Below, one piece after another: positions 51,435-62,395 of a stretch of DNA of 64,000 nucleotides. Every line of letters starts with the position of its first letter. Position 1 is the first letter of the stretch. The notes below the pieces were generated by a model, which was not told the DNA's origin, did not search any database, and saw only the letters and a program-made list of their open reading frames with translations. The stretch spans positions 11,676,428 through 11,740,427 of the forward strand of contig NC_064759.1 of the NCBI RefSeq assembly GCF_011397635.1. The letters are read 5' to 3'. This DNA comes from Epinephelus fuscoguttatus. Its lineage: Eukaryota > Chordata > Actinopteri > Perciformes > Serranidae. The translations under genes were made by a program, and so were the position numbers.

Positions 51435-51657
51435 AAGTCAAGCTATGACAGAAACAGGATTAAGTCCTATTTTATATTTCTACTCCTCTATAATTTAAAG
51501 GGAAATATTGTCCTTTGTACTCCACCATGCTTATGTGTCTGTGGCTTTAGATTCTTTATAAGATTCAACATGCAAAGAAAAAAAAGATAATCTTGTAAAA
51601 TGTGGTGCATTTCATTATTTTTAATGAATCCATGTATTTATGACTGGACTATGAATG
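49576..51657. other. Intergenic DNA with repeat fragments, no gene seen
   Basis: 49600-49950 shares blocks with 30900-31110. 50125-50150 is T-rich. The 140-codon frame at 49515-49937 lies within the shared repeat and has no known domain. Confidence 0.45.
51373..51432. repeat. (GT)n microsatellite
   Basis: A near-pure GT run of about 28 units. Confidence 0.97.
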
Positions 51658-52360
51658 GGGTGGCACAGTGGTGCAGTGGTTAGCATTGTCACCTCACAGC
51701 TAGTCTCGCTCACCAGACCTTTCTCAACAAAAGAAAGGTCTGGCTGGGCCGACTCTCACTTTGAGATTGGAGAAAAAAATGCCCCGGCTGCTTGTACTTC
51801 TTTCAACCAATCACAATCGTTCTGGGTGGTGCCACAGCAACGGTGAGCTTGCAAAAATATTGCCGGGGGGAAACAGGTTTTGGTGTAACACGGCCACAAA
51901 AATATCACCTACAGGACGCAAACCATGGCAGAAAAATGGCTACATCCCCGCAAGATCAAACACCGCAAAAGTTAGTAAAGGACGTGTTGAAAACGGTTGA
52001 AAACTGCTACACAACTGGAGATGGTAGGGCGGGACTTCAGCGGGTGGCTCGTTCCGCCCAATGAGAGGCTGATCTCTGCAGCAAACTTCCGCCCACTCAG
52101 ACTACCTCACAGCAAGAGGGTTCCTGGTTCGAACCTGGGGTGGGGGAGCCCCTCTGTGTGGAGGTTGCATGTTCTCCCCATGACAGCGTGCTTTCTCTGG
52201 GTACTCCAGTTTCCCCACAGTCCAAAGATATGCAGGTTAACTGGTGACTCTAAATTGGCAGTAGGTGTGAATGTGTGTCTGTCTCTATATGTCAGCTCTG
52301 GGACAGGCGCTAGCCCCACGCACAAGTCATAGCAGGATAAGCACTTGTGGAAAATGACTG
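51658..52360 (+). repeat. tRNA-derived SINE split by a 404-bp transposon
   Basis: The head GGTGGCACAGTGGTGCAGTG (A-box side) ends at CCTCACAGC (51700). After the insertion, CCTCACAGCAAGAGGG and the B box GGTTCGAACCTGGGG follow. The known body comes next (GGAGGTTGCATGTTCTCCCC, CAGTCCAAAGATATGCAGG, GACTCTAAATTGGCAGTAGG) up to GATAAGCACTTGTGG near 52350. The element at 51701-52104 lies exactly between the two promoter boxes. Confidence 0.85.
51701..52104 (+). mobile_element. 404-bp DNA transposon, copy 1, perfect 9-bp target duplication
   Basis: The ends are TAGTCTCGCTCACCAGACC and, in reverse complement, TAGTCTGAGTGGGCGG. CCTCACAGC flanks both sides (51692-51700, 52105-52113), a perfect 9-bp duplication. 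A 12-bp-stem hairpin (CCAGACCTTTCT / AGAAAGGTCTGG) starts 12 bases from the left end. A 42-codon frame from 51936 (MATSPQDQTPQKLVKDVLKT..) ends at 52064. No transposase is visible. The 9-bp duplication fits Mutator-like or Merlin-like elements, but the termini match neither in a way I recognise. Confidence 0.87.
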
Positions 52361-52384
52361 AATAAACTTTGAATGGTGTTATCT

Positions 52385-52505
52385 TTATCTTTCAGTATCT
52401 TGCCCGAGGACACTTCGACATGCAGATTGGTGGAGCCGGGGATCGAACCGTTGATCTTTCGATTAGTGGGCGACCTGCTCTGCCTCTGAGTCACAGCTGC
52501 GCGAA
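52385..52505 (-). repeat. tRNA-derived SINE head (family C)
   Basis: Read on -, it begins GCGCAGCTGTGACTCAGAGG, continues CAGAGCAGGTCGCCCACTAA and has a B box GGTTCGATCCCCGGC. It ends GAAGTGTCCTCGGGCAAGAT. It resembles a tRNA, but the anticodon arm is not clean, so it is a SINE and not a tRNA gene. Confidence 0.7.
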
Positions 52506-52855
52506 GAGATTTAAAAGAGGTCACTGAGTTTGAGTTCTACAGCTGAGGGGCTGACACAGCAAAAGCTCAGTCACCTTTAGTGGCAAGTAAAGATTTTGGA
52601 ACTATCAGTAGAGCCTCACTGGAGAATCTCAGGCAGCAGTCAGGCTCATAGGGAATTACCAGATAAAAAAATGACCAAATCAACAAAATCTGCAAGTCTA
52701 CAAAATCTGGCAGGCAAAACGCTCCACTTCAGCTCAGGTCACAGCCAAGGCAGCTGGAATGCAACATTGCTGCACCTGGTGGAATTGTCCCTCCAGGCTC
52801 CCCTACAGTCAAGATGGTGGTGAAGACAACAAAAAGGGGACTTTTTATCTCGTAT

Positions 52856-53463
52856 TAGGGGTGGGGGATATAATAATATTGATATATTTTCAAGCAAGAC
52901 ATAAATTAAAACAACACGGTTTATATCTGGTCAAGTTGCGTTACATGACGCATACCAGTGTGCATCTCTCCTCTCACACTCACCTACAAGTTCTCCAGCA
53001 ACAGCTTTTAGAGCTGTAACCTGACGTGCACCTCCCCAGAAATATAACTACATGCTGTGGCAACACAGTCCTATGTCTCTTTAGAAGCTGAAACCATTTC
53101 CCTCAGTGGAAACAAAGCTTTTGTTTAATTTAATTTCACAGATAAGAAACAATGAATTGAGACGATAAAGCCTCCACAAAAATAGCATTTTAAGTCTTGT
53201 GTGTGATTTATCCTGGCTTCATATGAGTAAAGGAGATCTCCACTCATTGCTTGGCTAATTTATACAATGTAAAATGCCATAGGCTTGTGCTAATAATGTT
53301 AGCATGTTGTATTTGTGGGGAAAATTTGTCCAGCAAAAGACAAATGTTTTGTCTGTGAATCCTGCAAGATATAATTAAGTCGATTTGTGTCATCTCAAAT
53401 GTGGCTTTGACTTGTAACTGAAAACATGTAGCCCATTTCCCATTTTATATATATATATATATA

Positions 53464-53513
<50 letters not shown>

Positions 53514-53600
53514 TATACATATATATATATATATGTAGCGTATCACCAGTCAACCTGTAAATACCAACATATCAATTTTTGTCCATATCGCCCAGCCCTA
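52856..53600. mobile_element. hAT-type MITE with perfect 8-bp target duplication
   Basis: The left end TAGGGGTGGGGGATATAAT and the right end in reverse complement TAGGGCTGGGCGATATGGAC are inverted repeats. TCTCGTAT flanks both sides (52848-52855, 53601-53608). A long AT microsatellite (53446-53535) has grown inside. No coding sequence. Confidence 0.85.
53446..53535. repeat. (AT)n microsatellite
   Basis: An AT run of about 40 units with rare C interruptions, able to extrude as a cruciform. Confidence 0.95.
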
Positions 53601-53965
53601 TCTCGTATCATGTTAAACTTTAGTGGATCACAACATATGTATGGAATTAATCTGCAGATGCTCTGGTTCAAAATGAGACCAAACTTTTCTGTGGATGTCA
53701 CATGTTTTTAAGCCATGATGAACGCCAAAATATGACCTGCAACAGACGGTGAGGCTTGTTGTTTTTAGACGAGCTGATTTCCAAAGATTTTGAGGCTCCT
53801 ACCAGCTGGTTAAGAGGAGTGAGACGTCAGCAGTCAGTGGCGTAATAAACTGTCAATAACAGGTTTTAACAATTACGAATCACCACAACCATAAGAGGTA
53901 CTTGATCATACAGCCATAAGTGTGCACGCAAAGTATTAGGCTGATTGGCCCAGTAGTTTGCAAGA

Positions 53966-54887
53966 GTAGCTGCGGAGAGACACACTCACACATACATGTC
54001 TGGTGGAGACAATAATGTAATGTATAATAATGTATCACTGACTGTGGCTGCAATTTTCCTGGATTATGAGCACTCAGACTTTTGATACTTCGTTTTGTTT
54101 ATAATACTGACATACTTTACATTTTCAGTGCAGGACTTTTACTTGTGACAGAGTATTTTCATATTGCAATGTTGCTTTACTGACGCAAAGGATGTCAAAT
54201 CCTCCATGGTTGGTCAGGTGTGCATGTTGCTGCATATAAGCATGTGTGAATCCTTAACCACATTTAAACCCCTCCACTTATTCCGCCTGTTTTGCCTGTC
54301 TTCTCGTCCCGTCTAATACCTCAATCAAGCTGAGACAGAAATGGGGTTAAATCCCTCTTCTCCTCTTTCATGTTCGGAACAGACGGATCTGTGAAAGCAA
54401 GGAAAGAAAAGACTGAGAGCACACAGAGCAGCGAGGAGCGAATGTCCTGAAGGTGCGAGTGTGAAGGGGGGAGGTGGGCCAGAGTGTGGTGAGGTTGGGT
54501 TTGTGCAGGAACATGCTAGAGGATAAGGCGTGTTCCCTTTGGCAGCGCAGCGCAGTGTAAATCCACAGGTGCCATCTGATGCCTGTGTTTGTGACGGTGC
54601 AACAGTGTGCGGCAGACGCTGAGAAAAGATCTGGCAGCTATAAATAGGCTGTGTGTTAAAGGGGCGCGTTGTAAATATAGTGCCCTGGTGTGGTGTCACT
54701 TTACACCCCCCCACCCACCTCCACCCCCCTTTTGGTCTCAGCCCCAGCCTCCACCGGACTCCTCTTAACAGTTTCATTATGCCAGAGTGCGTCATGAGCG
54801 CTGGAAAAAAAGAGACTTGAAAACACAGGAAGAAAGAAAGAAATGAAAGACAGGGCAGCAGTGTGCTTAAGGGACAGATCACACTCA

Positions 54888-54889
<2 letters not shown>
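53966..54889. other. Intergenic DNA, no gene seen
   Basis: The 187-codon frame on - (54325-54888) has low-complexity composition and no domain. Nothing else stands out. Confidence 0.4.

Positions 54890-54949
<60 letters not shown>
54890..54949. repeat. (GT)n microsatellite
   Basis: A pure GT run of about 29 units, 100 bp upstream of the polypyrimidine tract. Confidence 0.97.
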
Positions 54950-54950
<1 letters not shown>

Positions 54951-55048
54951 GTCATGTAACTGAGGCCAGGATTCCCTGAATCCTCCGGTGTCTGCAGGTT
55001 TGGGAAGCTTCCAATGTACAAGAGAACAGAGAAGCACTGAGAGGGAGG

Positions 55049-56465
55049 TGATCCTCTCCTCTCCTCTCCTCTCCTCTTCTCTTTTCTTCTCTTCTCTTCT
55101 CTTCTCTTCTCCTCGACTCTTATTCTTGGTCCTCTTCTCTCTCATTGTCTCCTCTCCTCTCATTTTCCAGTCCTCTCCTACCTCCCTGCCTCCTCTCCTT
55201 GCCTCTTCTCCTTCCCTTTCTTCTTCTCTTGCTTTTTTCCTCCTCTCTTCCTCCTTTGTCTCCTCTCCTCTTGTCTCCTCTTATTCCCCATCCTCTCCTT
55301 CTTCCTTGCCTCTTCTCCTCTCTCTTTCTTTCCTCTCATCACCCCTCTTTTTTCTTTCTTCACTCCCCCTTTCCTCTTCCCTCCTTGCCTCCCCTCCTCT
55401 CTGCTCCTACCTCATTGCCTCCTCTTCTCTCCTGTCTTCTTCCCTCTTTATTCTCTTCTCCTTTCTTCTTCTCTTGTTTTTTCCTCCTCTCTTCCTCTTT
55501 GCCTCCTCTCCTCTTGCCTCCTCTCATTTCCTCTCCTCTTATTCCCTGTCCTCTCCTTATTCCTTGCCTCCTCTCCTCTCTCTTTCTTTCCTATCATCGC
55601 CCCTCTTTTTTCTTTCTTCTCTCCTCCTTTTCTCCTCCCTTTTTTCTCTCCTCCCTCCTTGCCTCCTTTCCTCCCCTCTCCTCTCCTCTTGTTTGTTCTC
55701 CTCTTATTCCAGGTCTTCTCTTCCCTCCTTGCCCCCTCTCCTCAACTTTCCTCTCTCCTCCCCTCCCTCCCGCCTCCTCTCCTCTTCGCTATTTCTCCCC
55801 CTTGCCTCCTCTCCTCTTCTTTCCTCTACCCTCTCCTCCTTCCTTGCCTCCTCTCCTACCTCCCTGCCTCCTTTTCTCTTATTCCCCATCCTCTCCTTCT
55901 TCCTTGCCTCCTCTCCTCTCTCCTTCTTTCCTCTCATCTCCTTTCCTCTTCTCTTTTTTCTCTCCTCTCATTTTCTCTCCTCTTATTTCTAGTCCTCTCC
56001 TCCCTTCTTGCCTCCTTTCCTCCCCTCTCCTCTCCTCTCCTCTCCTCTCCTCTTGTTTGCTCTCCTCTTATTCCAGGTCCTTCCTTCCCTCCTTCCTTGC
56101 CTTCTCTCCTCAGCTTTCCTCCCTCCTCTCCTCTCTGCTACTTCTCCTTCTTGCCTCCTCTCCTCTTTTTTCCTCTACCCTCTAATCCTTCCTTGCCTCT
56201 ACTCTTTTTCCTCTCCTCTCTTCTTTCTCACCTCACCTCTCATCTCATTTCCTCTCCTCTTGCATCTCTCTTCTCTTCTTCTTCTCCGTCTTTGCCTCAT
56301 TTTCTCTCGTTCCCTCTCCTTTTTTCCTCTCCTCTCATATCCTATCCTCTCCTCCCCTTTTTCCTAATCTCTTGTTTCCTTCTTCTCCTCCATCTCCTTT
56401 CTCTACCCTCCTCTCTCCTCCTTTCCGTCATCTTGCCTCTCCTCTCTTTTCCTTTCCTCACCATA
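55049..56465. repeat. 1.4-kb polypyrimidine (CCTCT/CTTGCCTCCTCT) tract
   Basis: The + strand is almost wholly C and T, built from variants of CTCCTCTC, with recurring CTTGCCTCCT and TTATTCC(C/A) words. Longer blocks recur: TTATTCCCCATCCTCTCC-type at about 55285, 55547 and 55880, and GCCTCCTTTCCTCCCCTCTC at 55661 and 56010 (offset 349). It is therefore a degenerate higher-order tandem array. The three long overlapping frames (282-346 codons of S/L/P) are by-products of the missing purines, not genes. The strand asymmetry allows triplex (H-DNA) formation. Confidence 0.92.
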
Positions 56466-56546
56466 AACCTGTTGAGAAAGTGCTTTGCTGGGTGTGGTAG
56501 TGTGTAGGCAAACTCTAATCACTGCGTCCACTGTGTTTTAACACTG

Positions 56547-56554
56547 TGTGTGTG

Positions 56555-56606
<52 letters not shown>
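56547..56606. repeat. (TG)n microsatellite
   Basis: A TG run with one CA step near its start. Confidence 0.95.
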
Positions 56607-56607
<1 letters not shown>

Positions 56608-56715
56608 GTGAATTTCTCCTATCGCATATAAAATCCTTCCTATGACATCACACAGTGACGTCCCCTGACATTCATATGTCCACTAAGCCAGCTTTTAAGG
56701 GCACTGTGTTCAGTA

Positions 56716-56717
<2 letters not shown>

Positions 56718-56746
<29 letters not shown>

Positions 56747-56790
56747 CGTGTGTGTGTGTGCGTGTGTGTTTGTGTGTGTGTGCGCGCGCA
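56718..56790. repeat. (TG)n/(GCG)-interrupted microsatellite
   Basis: A TG run broken by GCGTGCG and ending GCGCGCGC, a sequence prone to Z-DNA. Confidence 0.9.
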
Positions 56791-56891
56791 CTCTTGCACA
56801 TCTGGCAAGGATTTTCAAGAGCTTTTTCCTCTTCTTTCCTTTTCAGCTTGAACAAGCGACTTCTTTACAAGACAAAAGTCGGATACACACG

Positions 56892-56892
<1 letters not shown>

Positions 56893-56937
<45 letters not shown>

Positions 56938-56938
56938 G
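56893..56938. repeat. Compound (CT)n(CA)n microsatellite
   Basis: A CT run passes directly into a CA run. Confidence 0.95.
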
Positions 56939-57096
56939 ACTCACAGATGCACACACAAAAAACACACACACACAAAAACACACACTATGTGACGCAACAG
57001 CCACTGGTCATGTTCCCAAGGTCCTGTTCTCAGAGCAGTCTGACTGGAGGCCTTTGTCTGCGCTCACTTTAAAAATAAAACTGGAGCAGGGTTACC

Positions 57097-57141
57097 ACAC
57101 ACACACACACACACACACACACCCACACACACACACACACA
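57097..57141. repeat. (CA)n microsatellite
   Basis: A CA run with one CC interruption. Confidence 0.95.
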
Positions 57142-58956
57142 TTCACTCGCTCTTTGTACATGAACTAAGCCTGACCCGAGGTGGAAAAGAAGCCCACTGC
57201 CAACTCATGATGCTGTTTAAGTGAAGTGTGTGTACGTCTATGTGTGTGTGTGCACGTATGTGTACTCCCATTCTGTATTCATGTGTGTATTATTCCATTC
57301 AGCCTCCTCCTTACAGTGTAATTATGGGCTTGTGTAACACCCATGTGTATATGAGCGTATGTGTATGTGCCTCGAACATGATCACGCCACCTGTCATTTT
57401 ACGGCTGCGCACAGAAACATGATCCCCAACAAATTACAGGACCCAGATTAAACTCGTCAAAGTCTTCATAACGCCTCATAAATTGAGGAGACTTTTTGTT
57501 CTTACTGTGTTACCTGCTGACCCTCCCCAGCACTCCCATTACAGCACTGCAGCAACATCAGCATTCAGGATAAGAATCAGTATCCAGTTTCACTTCGGCC
57601 ATAACTTCAACCACTTACATGTCATCGCTGTCAGCTCCAACAGTTTATAGATTTGGCATGATAAAACATTTTCACTGAAACACTACATATTCCTGTTTGG
57701 GATGGGAAACAACACAATGACCCCAAACAGATGACTTCCTTTGACTAATGGATAAAGTGAAAATACATGGTGGTCACACTGAAAACAAGGCAATGGCTGT
57801 CACAGCACAGAGATCTTTGGGTCTTAAAGGTGCTTTAAAAAAAATCTGAAAGTTGCAATTGCAGATTTAATAACAGGTTTTAACCCGCCAGCACTGGTAC
57901 CCCTTCTGGCAAATTTTCATCCAAAATATGCAAATTATCCTGAAAGAACCACGAGTGCTTATATTCCAATCATGGACACCCACACAGGGGTTCAAACCCT
58001 TCACTGTGCCATGTTTTACCAATTGAGAAACACTCAGCTCAAGACACACTTCATTAGCTTTGTCTACTAACTCCGAGATCCCTTCCCTTCTCCATTAGCT
58101 TCTACTCCAAAAACACCTCAACCACAAATGAATCACTGCCATCCTGAAGGCGTCAAGGGTTCACGTTGCTGACAAGCACAGATGATACCCGGTGAGGGCT
58201 CTCGCGGTGGATTAGCAAAGCTTTGCCACAACAAGGCCCCAGAGCTCCATGTCAGTGATAACAGAGGAGGAAAATGGAAAAGTAAATGGAGAGCCAATTG
58301 GTTAAAAAAAGATAACCTTTAAATATCCGTTTTGAATTTATTTTTAATGTAATTTAATGTCTTCTCATTTATTTTTTGGCATTAAGGAGTACTTTTTTCT
58401 GTTTAAAAAAACAAGATTGCAAATACTCTTTTGTATTTATTTCAATTTTAAAAACTGTTGATCAAATAATTTGCTTTATTTATTTATTAGTTTATATCCC
58501 TTTTTGATTCTGTTTTTCTTTTATTGTATGTAAATTGCTGAAATATCAATGATTAAACTGTTTTATAGGCAGTGGCGCCACCAAGGGGGGCCACGATCAC
58601 CCTGATTCAATTATTGGAGGCCTCTGTGTGGAGTTTTCAGAAAGAGCTTTGTTCCTTACAATTAGTGCACTCCTTCAAATTAAAGCTAATTATTTGTCTT
58701 TCAAAGGAAACATACAGCCAGCCTGTTTAAAGAAAACCCAGAAAAGTGCTCACAGTGGAGTGCAGATCTCCGCCAGGCAGGTGACCGGGCTGATCATGGC
58801 CACTCCAGACAATTCTCATAATTCCAGCAAATGCGCCGCAGCATGTTTCATAAGTGGGTAGGCTACAGCAAAACTTAGTAGGAGACAACAATAAATACAA
58901 TTAGAATAGACAAAAAAATAAACAATTTAACTACATAGCATTCTACCAAATATTAA
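57142..58956. other. Intergenic DNA, no gene seen
   Basis: No exon found. Near 58571 the sequence GTGGCGCCACCAAGGGGGGC begins a block whose inverse-like counterpart (TGACCCCCTCTGGCCACCCC) is near 59915. The stretch 58571-59936 may therefore be one element enclosing the repeat at 58957. Confidence 0.4.
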
Positions 58957-59620
58957 GGAAAAATGACCAAATCAACAAAATCTGAAAGTCTACAAAATCA
59001 TGCTCCGCTTCAGAAACGCTCCCTGTTTGGTATAACGCCGCACAGCAGACGGAACAAAACCGCATTACAGTTCTGGCTAATGGATTTGTCCCTCCTGGCT
59101 CCTATAAAGTCAAGGTGGTGATGAAGATAACAAAAACACAGACCTGCCTAACTGTGGTGGATCATAACATAACAAGTACAGAATTAATCTACAGACGCTG
59201 TGGTTCAAAATGAGACCAAATGTTTCTATGGATGTCAATTTTTGAGCCACAACGAAGGCCAAAATGTGGCCTACAGCACACGATACGGCTTTTTGTCTTT
59301 AGCTGAGCTGACTGGGGCTCCTACCGGCAATTCAACGGGAATGAGTTGTCAGCAGTCAGTGACGGAATAAAACAGATTTTTCAACAATTGTGAATCACAG
59401 CAACCACAAGAGATCCCAGAAATAAGTTCCCGAGGTCTTGTCGTCACTGTGATGTTGACAAGCAGCAGCAAACAACTTTTTACAATTAGTTTTTTGTATG
59501 AATTAAACAGAAAGTTAAAGGGAATCTTGAGCATACAGTCATACATGTGCACACAAAATATTAGGCTGAAAGGTCCAGTAGTTTGTGAGATTAGCTGCGA
59601 CCAAACACGTGATCCCCTGT
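58957..59620 (+). repeat. Dispersed repeat copy B, uninterrupted partner of 52660-53965
   Basis: ATGACCAAATCAACAAAATC, GTCAAGGTGGTGATGAAG, GAATTAATCTACAGACGC, TGGTTCAAAATGAGACCAAA and GGTCCAGTAGTTTGTGAG match copy A in order and orientation. It is the empty-site version for the hAT insertion at 52856. Confidence 0.75.
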
Positions 59621-61089
59621 AAGCTTATGCCTGGCAGAGATAATGAGTTGCCATATAATAGATGAATATACAGATACATGACCCATTAAAACAGGATTAT
59701 TGTGGAACTCAAAATGTTAAGTGTTAATCGATATTAGTCTCTGCACATCAGATAATCAGAGACTGTAAAATAGGAAAACAAAGTATACCAGGATGTGATT
59801 CTTTAACTCTCATACTGACATGTTTTTCAACTAGCAGCTATACTTAAACAACATAACAGAAGTCCTAAAATTCAGTGATGCTTTTGGTTTTGGTGAGCCA
59901 CCCCAAGATTTTGAGTGACCCCCTCTGGCCACCCCTATGACAAATTATTGGAAGGAAGCCCTCAGCCCCATCCCTTTCCCTTTGACTGAAGAATTTTACT
60001 CCCCTGGTTTAATGTGTGAACATGACACCTCGCAGGTCAGCTGTGAGGCCACATCACAAGGCAAACCCTCCTCAGGACACTCAGACCCTTTCCAAGGAGC
60101 CAGGGAACAGCGAGGACCTTCATGGGGGACACCTGCTGAATCAGGCGCTTCTACGCCACAGAGTGTGATGGAAACTGATCCACTAATATCAGCCATGTGG
60201 CTATTAGTGTCCTGTACAAACACACTGCTGTCTGTTAATACTGTAACCTGGCACACACACACGCGCTGCTCTATAAATGCACACTCACGCGGTGGCTGTC
60301 ACACATACCTGATCTGGTTTCAGCTGCACAAACCTTCCCGGCAACACACTATACAAGCGAGTACACTGGCCCACACAGGCAGATACACACACAGATACAC
60401 ACACACACAGTAGTTGGCCGTGGCTCTCAGTAGTGTCCCGTTCAGCAGACACTTGAAAGGACACCCTAGAGAGGGGTCCTTTTCACAGTAATAGTGCCCG
60501 GCAGCACTTAGCGTGGACCCAGTGGCTCACTCCCACTGTAGTGAAGGGGATGAGGGTTCTCAATTCCACGGCAGCCCACTCTTCTCTCCCCGCCGAGTGG
60601 AGGGAAGAAGAGTCTTTCATGGACACAACACTCCACTGGCTGCACACTCACGCACACTCCAAAGCACTCACTCACCCGCCGTCCACTGTGGAGTGCGAGA
60701 TCTCAAATTTGAGTGAACGAGCAAGTGGGAATTGGCAATGAGTGTGAAATATTTCTGATTATATTCAGATGGTTCACACTCAAAACGCTAAAACTCAGCT
60801 GCCACAACAGAATGCGCACATTAAAAATGCCCAGCATACAAATGGGTGATAAAATGAAGGAAAATACAGCATCTTGGTAAACTATTGGGCACCACAGACT
60901 GACAGAGCAGCTTCAAAGACCCTTGGAATAAACTCACAGTCTCCCAGATTCTGCTGAAGGGTGAACAACTTCTGCTGTTTACCTTGAGATTGTAAAGACA
61001 GAAGTTAAATGCTATGTTTGTCATATTATTAACAACCACTGCTCAGTGGTGTGGTGGCCGATTTGCCTTCAAATTCATGGATCCACTAC
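59621..61089. other. Intergenic DNA, no gene seen
   Basis: The 158-codon frame at 59937-60413 has no recognisable domain and its end is CA-rich low complexity. A short CA-rich patch lies at 60380-60410. Confidence 0.45.
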
Positions 61090-61320
61090 TCAAAATGTTT
61101 CCAATTTTGTCATCTCACTCGTAGCTGAAACAGCAGGTCTCTCACCAACACATCCTCTTGTGTTTTTTAATGCAGTGCTGTTTTCTGACCAAACACTTTG
61201 GCACAAGATCTCACTTAAGTGCTTGACTGGTTTGAGATCTGGTGACTGCAAAGGCCAGAATACATGATTCACATCATTTTCATAATCACCGAACCATTTA
61301 AGGATCCCTCTTCCACTGCA
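61090..61320 (-). pseudogene. C-terminal fragment of a Tc1-type transposase
   Basis: On -, the frame reads GDYENDVNHVFWPLQSPDLK followed by PVKHLSEILCQSVW. This corresponds to the WPxQSPDLNPIEHLWE region that holds the last catalytic residue of Tc1 transposases. Here the expected Glu after PI/PV reads Lys, so the site is dead. A Tc1-like terminal repeat in the fitting orientation lies at 62830-62864, so both may belong to one element later filled by other insertions. Confidence 0.75.
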
Positions 61321-62201
61321 CAGGAGCATCTGCATGTCATGTTTTTTCTCTCTATAAAAATTATAAGACCAAAAGTAAACTTTTATATGCATAAACAACA
61401 TACTAATATGTATTAAAGTATGACACCCTGGTTACATATTTTTGTATTGGACTGTTCAATGTTTGGTGACAAATTGTTTGGGCTAATTCCTTTAGTTCCA
61501 GTTTAGGAAAGTATAGTAAGTAATATTTCAGCAACAGCGTGGGGAATGTCATGTCAGGTTTAAACATGACAATGCCAGGTCCAAAACCACTAAGGCCTGA
61601 TCACACCTTTTTGTAATTGTTTTTAATGAGAATGAGGCTTCTGGCTTGCGTTTTTTGTGTTGCGATGCACCTTGCGTCACCATCACTGACGACACCAGCA
61701 GCCAACAGGAGAGACAAGAGATGGAAGCACGATTGGTCCACAAGACCAGACAGACTCCAAAATCCCTCCCTCTGTCTGCTCCCACCCGACCCCCGTCATA
61801 TGGTCGGCTCAGCTGCCCACTTGGAACAGGCCGCTCTATAGTTCATGCGATTATTGAGCATCTTGCTACTGCCCAGGTTGACTGAGGTCTCACGTGCTTC
61901 AATGTACGTCAGGCATGTAAAGCCCTCCAGCTGCTCCTGCAATCCAGATTTTATCCTCCACTCATCGCCCAGCTGAGTGTTAAATAATTGCTGAGTTTGT
62001 TCTCTCCAAATGTTGCATTCTTGCCAATAAACGTAACATACCAAATTATCTAAAAATTCATCCACCAACCTGGCCATCTGACCGACAGCCAGGTTGTGCT
62101 CTGCCTACATTAAGCCATCAAGCTGGGCTGGCAAGATGTCAGATTCTCGCTCCACGATTGTTGCAGCCAAAAGAGTTGACGATAAAGATGTCATCGCAAG
62201 G
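61321..62201. other. Unassigned DNA, possibly the interior of a decayed Tc1-type element
   Basis: No recognisable frame. The position between the transposase fragment at 61090-61320 and the terminal repeat at 62830-62864 suggests filler within an old element, but sequence similarity to Tc1 is not visible here. Confidence 0.3.
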
Positions 62202-62395
62202 GGTGCCCGGTGCCTTAGTGGGTAGAGCAGGCGTCCCATACACTAGGGTAATGTCCTTGCTGCAGCAGCTGCAGGCTCAATTCCAACCTGCGGACCTTTG
62301 CTGCATTTCATTCCCTCCTGTTCCCTTCACGCTTAAACTGTCCTTTCTAATAAAGGCAAAAAGCCAAAAAAATAATCTTAAAAAAATACATATTA
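62202..62395 (+). repeat. tRNA-derived SINE (family B)
   Basis: It begins GGTGCCCGGTGCCTTAGTGG, followed by GTAGAGCAGGCGTCCCATAC. The B-box-like region is GCAGGCTCAATTCCAACC. The body continues CTTTGCTGCATTTCATTCCC and ends TAAAGGCAAAAAGCC plus an A-rich tail. It is the same family as the - copy at 33900-34115. Confidence 0.8.

Larger units (their letters stand above)
52660..53965 (+). repeat. Dispersed repeat copy A, interrupted by a hAT element
   Basis: ATGACCAAATCAACAAAATC, later GTCAAGATGGTGGTGAAG, then after the insertion GGAATTAATCTGCAGATG, TGGTTCAAAATGAGACCAAA and GCCCAGTAGTTTGCAAGAG. The same order occurs without the insertion at 58957-59620. Confidence 0.75.

Noticed and set aside
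51250..51441. Small frames built on CA/GT runs (here and at 27937-28253, 54701-55163, 56640-57224)
   Set aside because: They are His-Thr or Val-Cys repeats translated from dinucleotide microsatellites.
54988..56507. Three overlapping long open frames (334, 346 and 282 codons)
   Set aside because: They are Ser/Leu/Pro low-complexity translations of a polypyrimidine tract; lack of A and G removes stop codons in every frame on that strand.
59937..60413. 158-codon frame on +
   Set aside because: No known family, and the end runs into CA-rich low complexity.
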